Numbered from the stretch's first letter, positions 10,989-23,122 are shown. The stretch is 64,000 nucleotides of DNA from Stachybotrys elegans (GCA_020746835.1 JAGPNK010000002.1:1240001-1304000), one strand, 5' to 3'. The notes: generated by a model from the letters alone, not told the origin. Numbers and translations are program-made.

Positions 10989-12380
10989 GATCGTGGCGGC
11001 GGCGGTGATCTGGCAAATATTGTGTTATAAGCTTGCGTGGGAGAAGGACGGATTGTGGTCATTCCAACTTATCTTACCTGTCTAAGGTATTGCAAAAAGA
11101 GCAGTTGCTTGCAAAGGAAAGAGCAGACCGGTGTATCGGAAAAGAATAGACGTCACTTGGTAGGCAGGTAAGTTGATAGGAAAGGGAAGCAACGTCACAA
11201 CATCAACGATAGGGCCAACATGAGGATCACAGCTAGATGATTAGGTCCCAACACGGCTCTTGCCCCGCCATGTTGATCGACAAAGGAAAGCAAATCAAAC
11301 GAGAGACAGATAGACCCCTGGCTTCTCCTGCTACCTGAGCAGCCCGCGCCCCTAGTCATGAGTGAGAGCGAACTTGGTCTTATGACATGTGGCCGGCTGC
11401 CGTCGCCCATTAACCCGAAGGACCGAAGCCGGCAGATAGGCCAATCGCGACGCCGCTATAGGACGGTTAGGTGTCACTTTAGCCCAGGTTTTGTTTAGGT
11501 ATCGGTTGGCTGGGTGTGGAGTGGGCTTTACGACACTGGCATGTTTGTGGGGAGAACGATGAGGATTGGAAGATGGAAGGGCGGTGGATGGAGGGAAAAG
11601 TGGACGAGAGAGTTGGTGTGGGCTTTGATTTTACCGACGGATGTTTATGAACGGTAGTTGTATACGCCCTATGCAATCTTCAACTGGCTGAATTTATCGT
11701 CGAGATAGGTTTAGAGGGATGGGTGTCACATTGCGCATATCATCACATTGGGGGTACTCGAGGAACAAATCTTATGGACAGATTCTTATTGATATCTATC
11801 CACCGGCAGCCTAACGTTGACTCTGCCACTCCTTCACATCCACACATATGGCTAGCCCAGGGACTCTGTTAGCAGAACCCAGGGCCACATCCAATCGTTG
11901 GCATATCTCGGAGCTGGCATCTCCCTTTGCCCATGGGAATGGCGGAAGGGGAAATGCTCCAGAAATTGTCTATGTACATTGACGAGGGAAAGGGCCCGAG
12001 GGCCTCTCCTCTGAACGCTCATGAACTGACAACAAACGAAAACTGCCCGCGGGATGACGGCATCGTAAAGGTGCCGCATCCCGCGAGGGGCCGCAGCATC
12101 GACCCGCTTGTAACACACGCTTCTGGCGCGGCAAGCAAAAATCCCAAGACCAGCTTGGGCGTGCCGTCCTCGCAGTGTGGGTAGAGGGGGTGTAAAGCGA
12201 GCGGTTGTGCGCTGATTTACCGCAATAACAAGGTTGGGTAATGGCGGTGGGTGGTGGTGAGCCAGCCGTGCGCCGAGGGGGGCGCAGGCTTCGGGCTCCC
12301 GTCTTCTAAGGAATGAACAGCCGGGTCTCTCCTCGACCTTGGCTCGACGACAGCCCCGACGCTCTCTGGGGGTGGACTGC
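10989..12380. other. Intergenic, no gene seen
   Basis: Holds the promoter of the leftward amidohydrolase gene, with a CRE-like GACGTCA at 11149-11155, and the 3' flank of the leftward CBM48 gene. The open frame at 11852-12763 on the minus strand runs into the CBM48 gene in another frame and is a shadow rich in Ser, Ala and Pro. Confidence 0.6.
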
Positions 12381-13301
12381 TCAGCCGACGATGATGCCGT
12401 TGCGGCGGGAGCTGCCGCGGGACGAGACGGGCTCGTACTCGTCGTCGCTGGCGCCGCTGGAGCACGAGGAAGACTCGTCGTCGTAGCCGCAGCGAGAGCC
12501 GCCGCAGTCGAGCTTGACGCGGTCGCCCTTGCGGGTGATGCCGTAGCGCTCGCAGGTGCAGGAGCTGTAGTCGGAGCTGGGGGTGCTGTAGCCAGAGAGG
12601 GAAGAGCTGGGGGAGGAGCTGTCGGAGCGGTAGGACAGGGACGAGCCGGAGGAAGACACGGGCGAGGTGCTGAAGTCGGCGATGAGGTCGTCGTCATCGA
12701 GACCGGCGCTGCCGAAGCGGGCGGTGAGCTCCTCGAGCTCCTCCTGGCTGTAGTAGTCGGCATTGAGGATGTGCTTGGTCGCGTGGGGAGACATGGGCTT
12801 GGGAGCCTGGATCTGGGAGACGGACAGGGGGCGACCCTTGGGGATGTCGACGGTGAGCGAGCTGCGGTGGCGCGAAGAGCGGTGCTCCTTGGAAGAGGAG
12901 GAGTGACGCGAGCTCTTGCTGGAGGAGGAGGACTTGCTGCTGGACTTGTGGGAGGAGGACGACGAGGAGGAGGAAGACTTGGACTTGGAGGAGCGGTGCG
13001 ACTCCGAGGGGACGTCGAGGATGTTGAGCTCCCGGCCAGTGGTGGGCTCCGTGGTGGAGGCGACGCTGGGGTTGTGGGCGACGTGGTAGCCGTCGATGAT
13101 GTAGTAGTACCAGTATCGCTGGCCAGCCTCGAGGGTCGAGTTCTGGAACTTGAAGGTGCCCTTCCAGGAGCCAGACTTGGACGAGGTCTTGTCCTTGGAG
13201 AGGGGGATCTGGCCGGCGTAGTTGTCCCAAGAGCCGAGCAGGTGGACGGTCTTGACGCCAGAGGAGACGCGGAGAGAGAAGGAGAGCTGGATAGAAGACA
13301 T
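12381..13301 (-). CDS. CBM48/AMPK-beta-like glycogen-binding domain protein
   Basis: Single exon, 306 residues. The first 100 residues form an E-set glycogen-binding fold: LSFSLRVSSGVKTVHLLGSW, the NYAGQIPLSKDK loop, SWKGTFKFQ, and RYWYYYIIDGYHVAHNPSV, with aromatic residues of the type that stack on alpha-glucan. TTGRELNILDVPSE closes the domain. A long Ser/Lys/Asp-rich stretch follows (about 105-150, serine runs encoded by a GAG/GGA-type repeat on the plus strand). The tail has four Cys (CTCERYG, CGGSRCGYD). No kinase- or Snf1-binding C-domain is present, so this is not a true AMPK beta subunit. A role as glycogen-associated adaptor is inference. No signal peptide. Preceded by a 3.9 kb gene-free stretch. 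Confidence 0.85.
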   Translation of the reverse strand: MSSIQLSFSLRVSSGVKTVHLLGSWDNYAGQIPLSKDKTSSKSGSWKGTFKFQNSTLEAGQRYWYYYIIDGYHVAHNPSVASTTEPTTGRELNILDVPSESHRSSKSKSSSSSSSSSHKSSSKSSSSSKSSRHSSSSKEHRSSRHRSSLTVDIPKGRPLSVSQIQAPKPMSPHATKHILNADYYSQEELEELTARFGSAGLDDDDLIADFSTSPVSSSGSSLSYRSDSSSPSSSLSGYSTPSSDYSSCTCERYGITRKGDRVKLDCGGSRCGYDDESSSCSSGASDDEYEPVSSRGSSRRNGIIVG

Positions 13302-16300
13302 TTTGATGGCCGATTAATGTGAAATTATTCCCTTGTTATTGGTTGAAATGATGATGCTGGTGTTGTCAAAGGACGTGAAACGCGAAGAAAACTTGATGGG
13401 ATTTTTGTTGATAGCGTTGATGAGCAAGAAGAAACCTCGGATTTCTGTTATTATCGGGGATTTGGGTATTAGGCAGGTTGGAACAAAAAAATGGCACAAA
13501 AAGGGTATTGGGTGGAATGAATTATCGTCTCAAGCTGAACCGGCAACTTGACTTGTGGTGTTTTGGTGATTGTGATTGTGAGGAGCTTGTAGACGATGAT
13601 TGTTGGGAAGAATGATATTAGAGCAGAGGGCCAGCCCTGGGGTGCAAAGGAACAAACAAAAAAGGGGAATAACAAAAAGAGGATCTTGAAATTAGAAAGC
13701 TTGCTGAAGAAAGAAGAGAAGAAGAGGGAAAAAGAGAGCGGCGTTGGCTTGAAGTTATACGTGAGCCGCCGACCAACGGCCTGATATGGCGGCCACACCA
13801 AAAGAGAGGCCACGGCGACGGGCCAGCAGGGGTGGAACAACAGACGAGATCCATTCTCCATGACCGATACACAGAGAGAGAGACGGACGGCATGTCATGG
13901 TTGCGCGGGCCCGCATTGAGCGACATGCAAGTGCGGACATGGCCAAATGGGACTATTGCTTCTGGCATCGGGGCCAAGACGTCCAATGGGGGCGGCGGAG
14001 CAGGGGGGAGGATGCACACAAGGCAGTCAGCCCATTTGGGAGGAGGGTTGGTGGTGATGGTGATGATTTGCTGTTCCTGTGCAAGTGTGATTTGTGTGTG
14101 GGTGATGATGATGGTGATGGGCTGGGATGGGTGGATGTGGTGGTGGTGTGGGCGGGGAATCACTGGCTAGGCTGGGCGGCTATGCGAGCGAGCAGAGAGA
14201 CAAAAAAGATGGGCCCCCAGCTGAGAATAGAACGGGCTGCTTGCTCTCTCTAAAGTACCTTAGCGCAGGGAAAATGGTAGAAAAGTGACTTTGTGCTAGA
14301 GGGGAGGGGGAGGGGAAAAAGGGCCATGGCCTGTGCGGGGTCAGCTATCTTAGACCCGGCACTAGGGTAACCAGGGCGGGACCACTTCAGCCACTTCTGC
14401 CTGTCTCTTGCCTTGTGGGCGTCTAACAGATGTGCGTGATTGGATGTCGGCACAGACTCGTCACCTGCAGACGGACCAATGACGACGCGGGGACCGTCCT
14501 GTGCTGCTGCAGGTTGGCAGCCTGCTGGGTCCTTCCTTGCCTGCACCTTCATTACTTTCGGTATCTCGCGGAGACAAAGAGCGGAAAGCAAGAACATCTG
14601 TGAATGTCGGAGAGGGGGCACTCCACCAGCCAGCTGCCCTCCAGCGGCCATCCTCGTCGGCCAAGGACCTCCCTCGCGAGGAGGCCGGGGACAAACAATG
14701 GATCCGAGAGGTGAAAACATTGTTTCCCTCTCTCGCCGAATCCCTGCTTCTGGGACGGGAGGGGAGGAATACCTATCCCCTCGTCTCTTCGCATCCGTCA
14801 TGCCCTCATTGGCGTCCGTGGAGATTATCATCTTCTCCAAGGCAAGGATGTGAGTTGCTCATCACCAACTCGCAGCGGCCGACGGGAGCAGATTGGGCCT
14901 TGAAGAAGACCAATGGTGATGCTGAGCTTCGAGACATGGCAGCTGGGCACGATTCATGCGCTGCATCATTTATTACTCCAGCCGCAACGAGTGCGGAAAG
15001 AAGCAATACAACGCAAGATACGCCTACAGGGCACAGACGGAGCCTCTTGTCGAGATCCCCAGCATGACCGCCTCTCTCTCGGTAGATGCATCCCAGCCGG
15101 CTCGGTCTCTCTTCGCCAATGTAACCATGCCACTTGCACTTACACATCCATCACAAGGCCGGGCATGCGCATGGTTCCGCACCTGGACCTCGAATCGGGA
15201 TGGTGCTCTGCATGCTGATCATCGTGTGCACCCATGGCTGGCCTGGTCATTGGTGGCTCGATTAAGCGCCAACTGCAGCTTACTGCCTCTGCAGTAGCGT
15301 ACAGGAATCCGCAAGGGCACCCATCGCAGCACCTCGTCTTCTGACCTGGGAAACTTGGCCGACAACCGATCTGGGTGGGTTGCGGACAGAGTGAATCCGA
15401 TCTGACGAGGACGACAACAGCGCGGCCAAAGGTGAAGAAAGGCCATGCCGTGTTGGCTCTTATCGTTGGACAGGGGCATCGGGGTCATCTCCTATACCTT
15501 ACTTGAGCCTTGCCTTTATATCACAAGTGAGTGCTCGACCTTGAGGGCAAAAAGAAAGTGCCATAGTCTCGCTCATCTTGCTGGCTGACCAGTGGAGAAT
15601 TGCTGCCGACTAGTATATCCAGCATGGCGATTTTCCACTTCCAACAAACCCCATGTTGTGCTATTACTCAATCCATGGCATCCTTGCTGCATGAGTTCGC
15701 ATCAGCTGTCCATCATATAGCAAAGCTGATCAATAGATGAGCTGCCTTGCCGCCGTTGATGATGGGGTTTATCCACTTCATCTACACCGCACGCATGTCG
15801 GATAGTCCTTCGGGCAGTTCGCTATATGCTCTGGGGATGGAATGAACCGTCTATCATGCACGGGACCGGCAATCATGGCAATAGTTGAGCAATATATCAA
15901 TATACAGAGACTCTACCCATGCAGGCAACTCGCGTTAGCTTCGGCGGATATGTGCGTCTAGTCACACGGAGGGAGACTGCCAGACCTTGGTCAAGCGTGT
16001 GAGGAGCCGTTCTAAGCGCCGCCTCCCCACTAACAAGCACAGGCACCCACCTGCTTCCGAGCACAAGCTTGAGAGACGCGATGTCTCCCCTCTCTTCTCG
16101 TACTCCGTTTCTACTACAATCAGTCTGGTGGGTGGAACATGCGTTGACTGCATCATCACCCTCCCTTTCGGGCAACCGTTCGACCCGCTGCGTGTCCCGC
16201 GCACACACGTACACGGCGGCTACGACGGAGGGATCGGCTCGCACCAGTCCAGTCCACCACCAACATATCGGCTGTATCACGGCAGTCTATTGGGTTGAGC

Positions 16301-17175
16301 GGATAGCTCGTCAAGAGCCCGCCCTAGGCTTGCGCGTCTGGTGCTTGGCCGGCAAGGATGCTCGAGGGGGGCATTGGCGCAAGCGACGTAGCATCGCGCA
16401 CTTTGTCTGCGTTTGTTGTTGAACAAGGCGGAGACTCCTCGGAGACGGCCTTGAGCTGCAGGAGTCAGGAGGACAATAGTTCTCGTAATGCTGTGTGCAG
16501 ATACTCCGAGCATCTCGATCTCATCGACTTCTCCTCAGTCCGTCCTTTGCCATAGACCAGGTTCAGCCAGACCTTGGTCTAGTCGTTCTGCTCTTGACAA
16601 ACCCCATCAAGTTGGAAGACCAAAGTCTCATGACATGTCGTGCAAACATAATACAAATTCACCTCTTTGGGTATTGCATCCCTCATGTCCGGGGACGCTC
16701 GACAAACCACTGCATGCAACATAAAAGTGCAAACCATCTGCACTTTTCGAGCCAACAGACATGCGAGTTTGGTCACGTGAACACCTGTCGCGTTTGGCTC
16801 GCCCGCCCAGGGCTTTCGCGTCTTGACCGCCGCGACTCCGTCCCTGGATCCTTGGACCGATCCTTGGACCCCTCATTTCTGTCCTGTTTAGTGGGAGAGA
16901 CAGGCAGCATGAATTCTGACTCACACTGGGGAATAGGGGCTTAGAGGTAGGAGATGAAGTCGTCGCAAAATGACAAGTGCAGCAACTGGAAGTTGTGATA
17001 GGGCTACCGAATACGTAGATTTAATTCTGGGCATTTACCTTCTCTTGATGGGCCGGTCTCTCTGCCGTAGATTCGCTTTGCGTGCCATAAGAGATCCATT
17101 TGTTCGAGAACTATCCCCACATAATTGCCACCGTAACGGACTGCATCACCACACATCTGCCAAACAACCTTCACC
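13302..17175. other. 3.9 kb gene-free region
   Basis: No open frame here has a recognisable domain, a signal peptide or a credible spliced continuation. The DNA is not AT-rich and shows no sign of decayed transposon. A purine-rich stretch lies at 13650-13745 and GT/GGT-rich sequence at 14050-14155. The left end is the promoter of the CBM48 gene; the right end is the promoter of the HD hydrolase gene. Confidence 0.55.
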
Positions 17176-17808
17176 ATGTCGACATCCGACCTCGCAGTCG
17201 ACGAGGCTCTCATCGCCCAGGTCACAGAGTACGTCAAGGGATACATGTCCAACTACGACCCCTCCCACGACTTCCACCACATTGAGCGCGTTGTCAAGCT
17301 CGCACAGCACATCCACTCTGCCTCGAGCAGCAGCACGTCACGCGAAATCGTCACTCTGTCTGCGCTGCTCCACGATGTGGGCGACAAGAAGTACCTCAAG
17401 CCGGGAGAGGACTCGTCGCGCCTCGTCCACACGCTCTTGACGTCCCTGGGGGCCGCCGACACCCTGGCCGAGAAGGTCCAGGCCATCTGTCTCGGCGTGA
17501 GCTACTCGAGCGAGGTCAAGAACCCCGCGCGCGTCCTGGACCTCATCTGCGAGCACCCGGAGCTGGCCATCGTGCAGGACGCCGACCGGCTCGATGCCAT
17601 CGGCGCCGTCGGCATCGGCCGGGCCTTCACGTTCGGCGGAGCCAAGAACCAGACGATGCAGCAGACCATGGATCACTTTGCGGAGAAGCTCGTCCACCTC
17701 GAGGGCATGATGAAGACGGACGTGGGACGCGCCATGGCCAGGGAACGTACGGATCGCATCAGGGCGATGCAGGAGTGGTGGCTCTTGGAGACGGAGGGCG
17801 TGGCGTAG
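17176..17808 (+). CDS. HD-domain phosphohydrolase
   Basis: Small soluble metal-dependent phosphohydrolase, 210 residues, single exon. The HD signature is complete: His34/His35 in SHDFHHIERVV, His66-Asp67 in LSALLHDVGDKKY, and the distal Asp in VQDADRLDAIGAVGIGRAF (Asp135/137). This arrangement and length match the bacterial YedJ/YpgQ-like group found also across fungi, some members of which hydrolyse nucleoside triphosphates. The natural substrate of the fungal protein is not known to me. No targeting signal. It is followed after about 520 bp by the F-box gene on the same strand; there is no evidence that they work together. The start is the only ATG in good context before the conserved domain. 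Confidence 0.9.
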   Translation: MSTSDLAVDEALIAQVTEYVKGYMSNYDPSHDFHHIERVVKLAQHIHSASSSSTSREIVTLSALLHDVGDKKYLKPGEDSSRLVHTLLTSLGAADTLAEKVQAICLGVSYSSEVKNPARVLDLICEHPELAIVQDADRLDAIGAVGIGRAFTFGGAKNQTMQQTMDHFAEKLVHLEGMMKTDVGRAMARERTDRIRAMQEWWLLETEGVA

Positions 17809-18330
17809 ACGCCCGCTATGCACCAAGCGTCCGCCACCAGGCCTGATCCCGCTGTAGAATAGGCGCGAGTCAGCAAACCAAACGTATGTATTTAGATCAG
17901 CTGTGCACCTAGACGCCATACTCAGACAGAGCACCATGGAAGTACCAGCCCGCCCGCCATGGTAGCACGCGAATGAAATGGCGGCGGGGCCAATTGGCTG
18001 TACATCGTCTGACAACAAAGATTCAAAAAGGAGGACGACAGTGCCCTTTACCCGAGCGTTAGTGCTGATTTGCTTACATAGGTGCTCTTGGGTGTTGTCG
18101 ATCAGGCAGGGACTGGCACATGGACACCTTGATGGACAAGCTGAGGGTGGATTTGCATACAGTTGCTTCTTCGGGCACGGTGGAACTGGCTGCATGTAAG
18201 CAAGCACCTTCATATCACAAACAAACTCCGGCTCTTTGCTGTATTCTTCCGTTGAGTCGTGGGCAGAGAAAAAGAACCAGCCTGATTCCTTCATCACTGC
18301 TATCTTCTAGTCTCTTTTCTCGCCTCAGCC
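17809..18330. other. Intergenic, no gene seen
   Basis: Presumed 3' region of the HD hydrolase gene and promoter of the F-box gene. The long minus-strand frame that covers it (17338-18297) is the antisense of the HD gene. Confidence 0.6.
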
Positions 18331-18870
18331 ATGGAGTCGCTACCTCTCGAGATCATGACAGAGATTCTTCTACACCTCCCGCCGTGTACGATGAAGGACG
18401 CCCGTCTTACATGTAGAACCTTCAACGAGATCCTGGCCAAGCCGACGTTCCGCGTCCTGGCCGATTTCACGGACCTCGACTACGCGCAAAGGACGCTCGA
18501 GGATATCGTGTCCGACTTCTCCAGGCGCCCGCGCTCCGTCTGGTCGCCCAGCTGCTCTGTGCCGCCGAAGCTGCCCGTGACGGAGAGTTTCCTGCTGGCT
18601 CTCGACACGGCCCTGCATGGTGCGAAGCCGGCTCGCCCTGGGCCACAAGACCCAAAACTGGAAATGCAGGGCAGTCGAGCTACGCGTCTGGATATTCAAT
18701 CACCGGATGGCACGTTCAAAGATGATGAAGTGACGAAGCAGTATCTTCGTCGAGTCATGTTTCGGTACGCTCTCTACCTGAGCTATGCGTATGACCGGGG
18801 GGAAGATGCACCGCAGGCGTGGGTATTCAAAGCAGGGCTACGTGGAGAGAAAGCCAAAGCAGCTGTCTGA
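18331..18870 (+). CDS. Small F-box protein
   Basis: 179 residues, single exon. The N-terminus is a clear F-box, MESLPLEIMTEILLHL followed by LTCRTFNEILAKPTFRVL, the Skp1-binding module of SCF ubiquitin ligases. The remaining 135 residues carry no repeat or known substrate-binding domain. Stretches such as LDYAQRTLEDIVSDFSRRP and TKQYLRRVMFRYALYLSYAY look helical. Fungal genomes carry many such short F-box proteins of unknown target. The protein may be truncated compared with relatives, since typical members continue with several hundred residues, but no continuation by splicing was evident. Confidence 0.8.
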   Translation: MESLPLEIMTEILLHLPPCTMKDARLTCRTFNEILAKPTFRVLADFTDLDYAQRTLEDIVSDFSRRPRSVWSPSCSVPPKLPVTESFLLALDTALHGAKPARPGPQDPKLEMQGSRATRLDIQSPDGTFKDDEVTKQYLRRVMFRYALYLSYAYDRGEDAPQAWVFKAGLRGEKAKAAV

Positions 18871-19102
18871 GATGTATTGTCAAAATATTGTTGCCTTGCG
18901 TTTCTTTTCAGAAACAAATCACGAATTGTAACCACCGCCCATTCCACCGTATAAATCGCCTATACTCCACTATGATCCTTCAAGCCTTTCCTATCAGCCA
19001 TCCCGTCTCATCCCACCAATATATCACCATTTGCTCATCCAGGGGTCGTTATCATGAGCGTTGTCCAATCGTATCCGGTAGCCAGTTCCATCGTGTCCTA
19101 GC

Positions 19103-19889
19103 CTAGATGAGGAAGACGGCAGCCATGGCGATGAATGCAACCAAGTTGCCGATGGGGTAGATGATGGAAGCAGCACTGGGGGGAGGAGGCGTGGAAGGGT
19201 TTGGCGGGCTAGGAGTACCAGGTTCACCAGGTTCGCCAGGTTCACCGGGCTCACCAGGCTGACCGGGCTGGCCCGGTTCGCCGGGGGGGTTACCCGGGCC
19301 TCCAGTGGGAGAGGGAGGCGTCGGCGGGCCGGTATGGGTCCCGTTAGGATAGGGCGGATGGACCGGCTCGGTGATCTTGGATGTGACGGTGGTGAGGGTG
19401 AGGGTGACGGAGATGCTGGTGGGCGGGCAGCTTGTGGTAGGAATAATAGTGGTGTTGGGGAAGGTGACCGAGGTAGGCGTGAGAAGAGTAGAGGAAGCGG
19501 TGAAGCTTGGCTCGCACTCATTCGTGCTGAGGGTCCATGGCTCTTCGGCATACACGACACACTGGACAAGGATGTCAGCAACCATTACTTTATGTATATA
19601 AGAGATGGGTGTTGCGCACGTTCTTCTGGCAGGCTGCATCGCCCGCCTCCTCGTGGCTCTGCCAGCAGGTGGCAGTGCCTCCCGACGGGGGGTATCCGGC
19701 GAGGTTGGCAGAGCATCGTCCCGGAGTGCCGATGGCATTCTCGTCACATCGGAGGATAATGTCACCTCCGAAGCAGTAGTTGGCGTTGGCTTTGGCACAG
19801 TTGATGGGGACATTGTCACCGGGGACCTGGCCAGGCTGGGCACGAGCCGTAGCCACGGCGGCCGCAAGAACCACGGCAAGAGTCTTCAT
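19103..19889 (-). CDS. GPI-anchored Cys-rich surface protein with collagen-like stalk
   Basis: Exons 19620-19889 and 19103-19561 on the minus strand (58-nt phase-0 intron) give 242 residues. An N-terminal signal peptide (MKTLAVVLAAAVATARAQ) is followed by a Cys-rich domain to about residue 105. This holds NYCFGGDIILRCDE, GRCSANLAGYPPSGG, TATCW and KNCVVYA, with about eight Cys. Then come a Ser/Thr-rich region, a Pro/Gly stalk with tandem GEPG/GQPG units, and a C-terminal hydrophobic tail (GNLVAFIAMAAVFLI) after small residues, as in GPI signals. It is thus expected at the plasma membrane or cell wall. The Cys-rich head is a fungal family I recognise only as uncharacterised. Function unknown. 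Confidence 0.85.
19212..19301. repeat. Collagen-like Gly-Xaa-Pro coding repeat
   Basis: Tandem 9-12 nt units (ggttcaccag, ggttcgccag and variants) within the GPI-protein gene encode about eight successive G-E/Q-P-G units on the minus strand. Repeats of this kind readily change copy number. Confidence 0.85.
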
Positions 19890-22841
19890 AGCAGCGACGG
19901 CGACGGTGTAGTCAAAGTCGGTACGAAGCGTAGGGCCTGAACTTTGAAGGGGGAGGAAGAGGGTAACAAGGTAAAGACCGCAAGGGGCAGTACGAGATTG
20001 TATTGCAATGTAGCGAGCGACGTAAACGACCGTGGGAGCAGAAGCCCTTTTTATCCAGATGACGAGAGTCCGGAGAACAGCTCTTATGGCAAAAGCTCTC
20101 TTATCACGCCCAGGACCGGGAGCCTGGGATATACGAAGATCTTATATGGGCCTACCGAGAGCGGGAAAGCCACAGGGAAACGTGAACCAGCGGGTCACAG
20201 TCATCGTGATGGATATCGTGAGAGATCACGAGCGCCGGAGCCAAAAGGGCGCTCCCTCCCTCTTGGCTCCCTCGCTCTGGCAAAGAAGAGCGAGAGCAGG
20301 GGTGGTAGTGTGGTTATGATGGGCGATGTGAAGTGGCAGGGAGCGGATACGAGATTTTGGCACTTAACCCAGCACCCGGCAGTCGAATGATGTCGTCTCG
20401 GCCCCGCATTCGCAGGACGAGGAACCCTCCGTCCGGGGCAGCGGGCAGGGGGTCGAGGTCTCCCTTCGGCCCAATCGTCATCATAGGGCAAGGACGGGCT
20501 GACCATGACGGCGCGGGCACGATGATCTGACTGTCTGTCTAGTCTGTTGCTGATGTGGTCGACGGTAGCGATAAGAGAGAGAAGAGGACCCTCCGCGGCT
20601 GGATCCATGAGGACAATCGGCCCATCGTGGTAACGTTGCTGATTGCCTGCCGTTGAGCAATGCGACAAGCCCGGTAAACGGCAAATGTGTGTGTATATAG
20701 ATGGCTGAGGTTGAGGTTGAGGTCAAGAGGCATTAATTGCTACATGTGGTAGCTGAGGGTTTCCCCGCAAAAATAATGCGGCTTGTTGAAACAAATCCAA
20801 TCCTACCTTGGCTCGGAGGTTGGGAACAGACATCCATACTCTGCTGCCACATTTTCATTGTGTGTGTTGAGGCAAGTCGAGCAATTGCACTGTTTATGTG
20901 ACAGCCATTCTCAACACCAACATGTTCATACCTAGATGCAATTGAAGTGAATAGAAAGCAAAAGGAGGAGGGAGAAGATGGAAAACAGTTTCGCTGGGAG
21001 AATCCAGCCCCCAAAGTAAGGATGCTTGTGCCACTGATTGGGACCTTTTGTATGGCGCAATAGCCTCAAGGAGACCAAACACCCATCCCACAGATGCGCG
21101 AAGATGCGCAGTCTCCAAATAAGAGAGGTAAGCATGGGGAACACTGTTCTTTATCCGAACAGCCTACTGGACCTCGTGCGCACCTCGTCTCGTATTCATG
21201 AGCAGCAAGCCAATCCATTCTGGCACACGGTGCTACATCGAGCCTAGCCTCCTGCTTGCGGATGAGTAGAGGAAGTAGGGATACACCGAGGCAGTGAGGG
21301 GTGTCACGTTGCGGGTGACGATCGGGGACTCTCATGCCTCATACCAAGGGACACGCGCGCCCAGCCCAGCGGTCAACCGTGGACAAGAGCGTTGTCACCC
21401 AAGGAGGGGAACAAGCGTGCTGCGATGATCAACTGCAGATTCGAGCAGGTAGGCAATACAGCAACAGACCAACAAACAGCCCGGCTTGGGATTATCAGCC
21501 AAGTCGAGTCGCTGCAGGCGGCAAGCCGCATTATCGCTCGTCTCGTCCAACTGCGGGGTTGCCCGCGTCCCGTTTTGTGTTGCGAGCCATCCAAGTGGTA
21601 CAAACCGAGGTGCACGTATCTGTTGTGCCGGATAGATTTCGTCGAGGATATGGCAGCACACCACGGCCGGCATCGACCCTGTCTCTACTTCACAAGTCGA
21701 GCCGAGCGAGCTGTGCTGCTACACCATGGCCATCATCGTGGCCCTTGTTCCAGCATATCAGGGGACAACACATTGCATATTCAGCTTCGGATAAATGCAC
21801 AGAATTTGATCTTACACACTCCCTTCCCCTCTGCGCCGCAGTCGCTGCCCGTCGGGGAAAAGGAAAAAGGGGAAATGAAAATGAAGATGAAAATGAAAGA
21901 AAGAGGTCGGGAGGGAGGACGGAGGACGGATGGCGTTCGCTTGGTGGCAGATTAATGCCCCTGCCGCAGCCGCCAGCGTCTTCCCACTTACGTGTTAACA
22001 CCATTGTGGCGGGTGCTGCACGAGCAGCATGATATATTATGCGGTTTGGCTCCGCAGGTGCTGATTGTCCGACGGCCATTCGACAAGTTGCCAGCAAAGC
22101 GCATCCTGCATATGCCAGGCAATGCTGTCCAGCCACAGACCCAAGACCATCATTGGATTCGCTACGGGGCATGCATAACGCCGAGAGTCAAGCGCAGAGC
22201 CCAAAGGAGAAGGACGGCATACCGGCGTGAGCGAATGGCCGATCTGCAGGGCGGGACGAGTCTGGGCATCCGATAGGTAAGCCGAGGGCCGCGACCATTG
22301 AGGGAGACTATGAAAGAGAGCGACAAAGGTATGAGAGAGATGGAGCGAGCCCCGGGGGCGGGCGGACGAAAGGGAGGGAGCGAGAACGGACGTAACTGGT
22401 GCAGGCGGAATCCTCCCCTGCCAGCCACCAACATTTTCTCGCTCGACTTGCTGCTCATCTTGGCGGCCGTCCCCCCCTCTGGCCCTGGATGCCTATTGTC
22501 CAAAGGCCCGCTCGCGAACGCAATAAGAAGGCACATTAACGATGCTGTAAGCTGTGATTCGGCCACGAGAAGCTGCAAGTCTGGGGGCGAGAGGGGCCGC
22601 TAGTTGAACCACAGTAATTACCTAGCCTCAACCTACTATGGTCTTGTCCTTCGGTCCTTCGAGAGGGGTTGGTCGAGGTTGAGTGTCCCGGCCTCTTCTA
22701 GCCACATATGCAGGCCGTCCTACCTACCCATTTGGGACAGTCGGGGAGCGGTCTCGAGGTCGCCAGCAGGAGCACAAGGGCAACCAAAAGAGACTCGGCG
22801 GAGACAGTGGTTGGGAACCATGCTTATCTTCTGGATGGACC

Positions 22842-22872
22842 CTTTTCCTTTTCCTTTTCCCTTTCTTTTTGG
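22842..22872. repeat. CCTTTT-type hexamer repeat
   Basis: Short tandem of CCTTTT/CCCTTT units on the plus strand in gene-free DNA. Confidence 0.7.
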
Positions 22873-23089
22873 TAGTTCCATGGGGACGCAAGTTCCGATT
22901 CGAATCAAACGGGGCTGTCCGTCGAGGACGGATGCTGTCTGCGGCTGTCCTCGTGGCCTCCCTGCATCTTATCAACATGTTTCAGCACGCACATCTAACC
23001 TACCTACCTTATTGCGCCATGACACCCAAGCACTTTCTTGATTGTTACGGGAGTGTTCTGGTGACACACGGCGGGTGACTCGATGCGTG

Positions 23090-23122
23090 TATGCGTGCGT
23101 GCGTGCGGGTACGCGCACGCGA
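23090..23122. repeat. GCGT/ACGC short tandem repeat
   Basis: Run of GCGT units (gtatgcgtgcgtgcgtgc) followed by ACGCGCACGCG, so the segment is partly self-complementary. Confidence 0.7.

Noticed and set aside
12339..13322. 327-codon plus-strand frame, Gly/Ala/Val-rich
   Set aside because: It is the exact antisense of the CBM48 gene; its composition follows from Ser/Asp-rich codons on the other strand and it has no domain.
17338..18297. 319-codon minus-strand frame
   Set aside because: Antisense of the HD hydrolase gene plus intergenic DNA; no motif, while the plus strand holds a complete HD signature.
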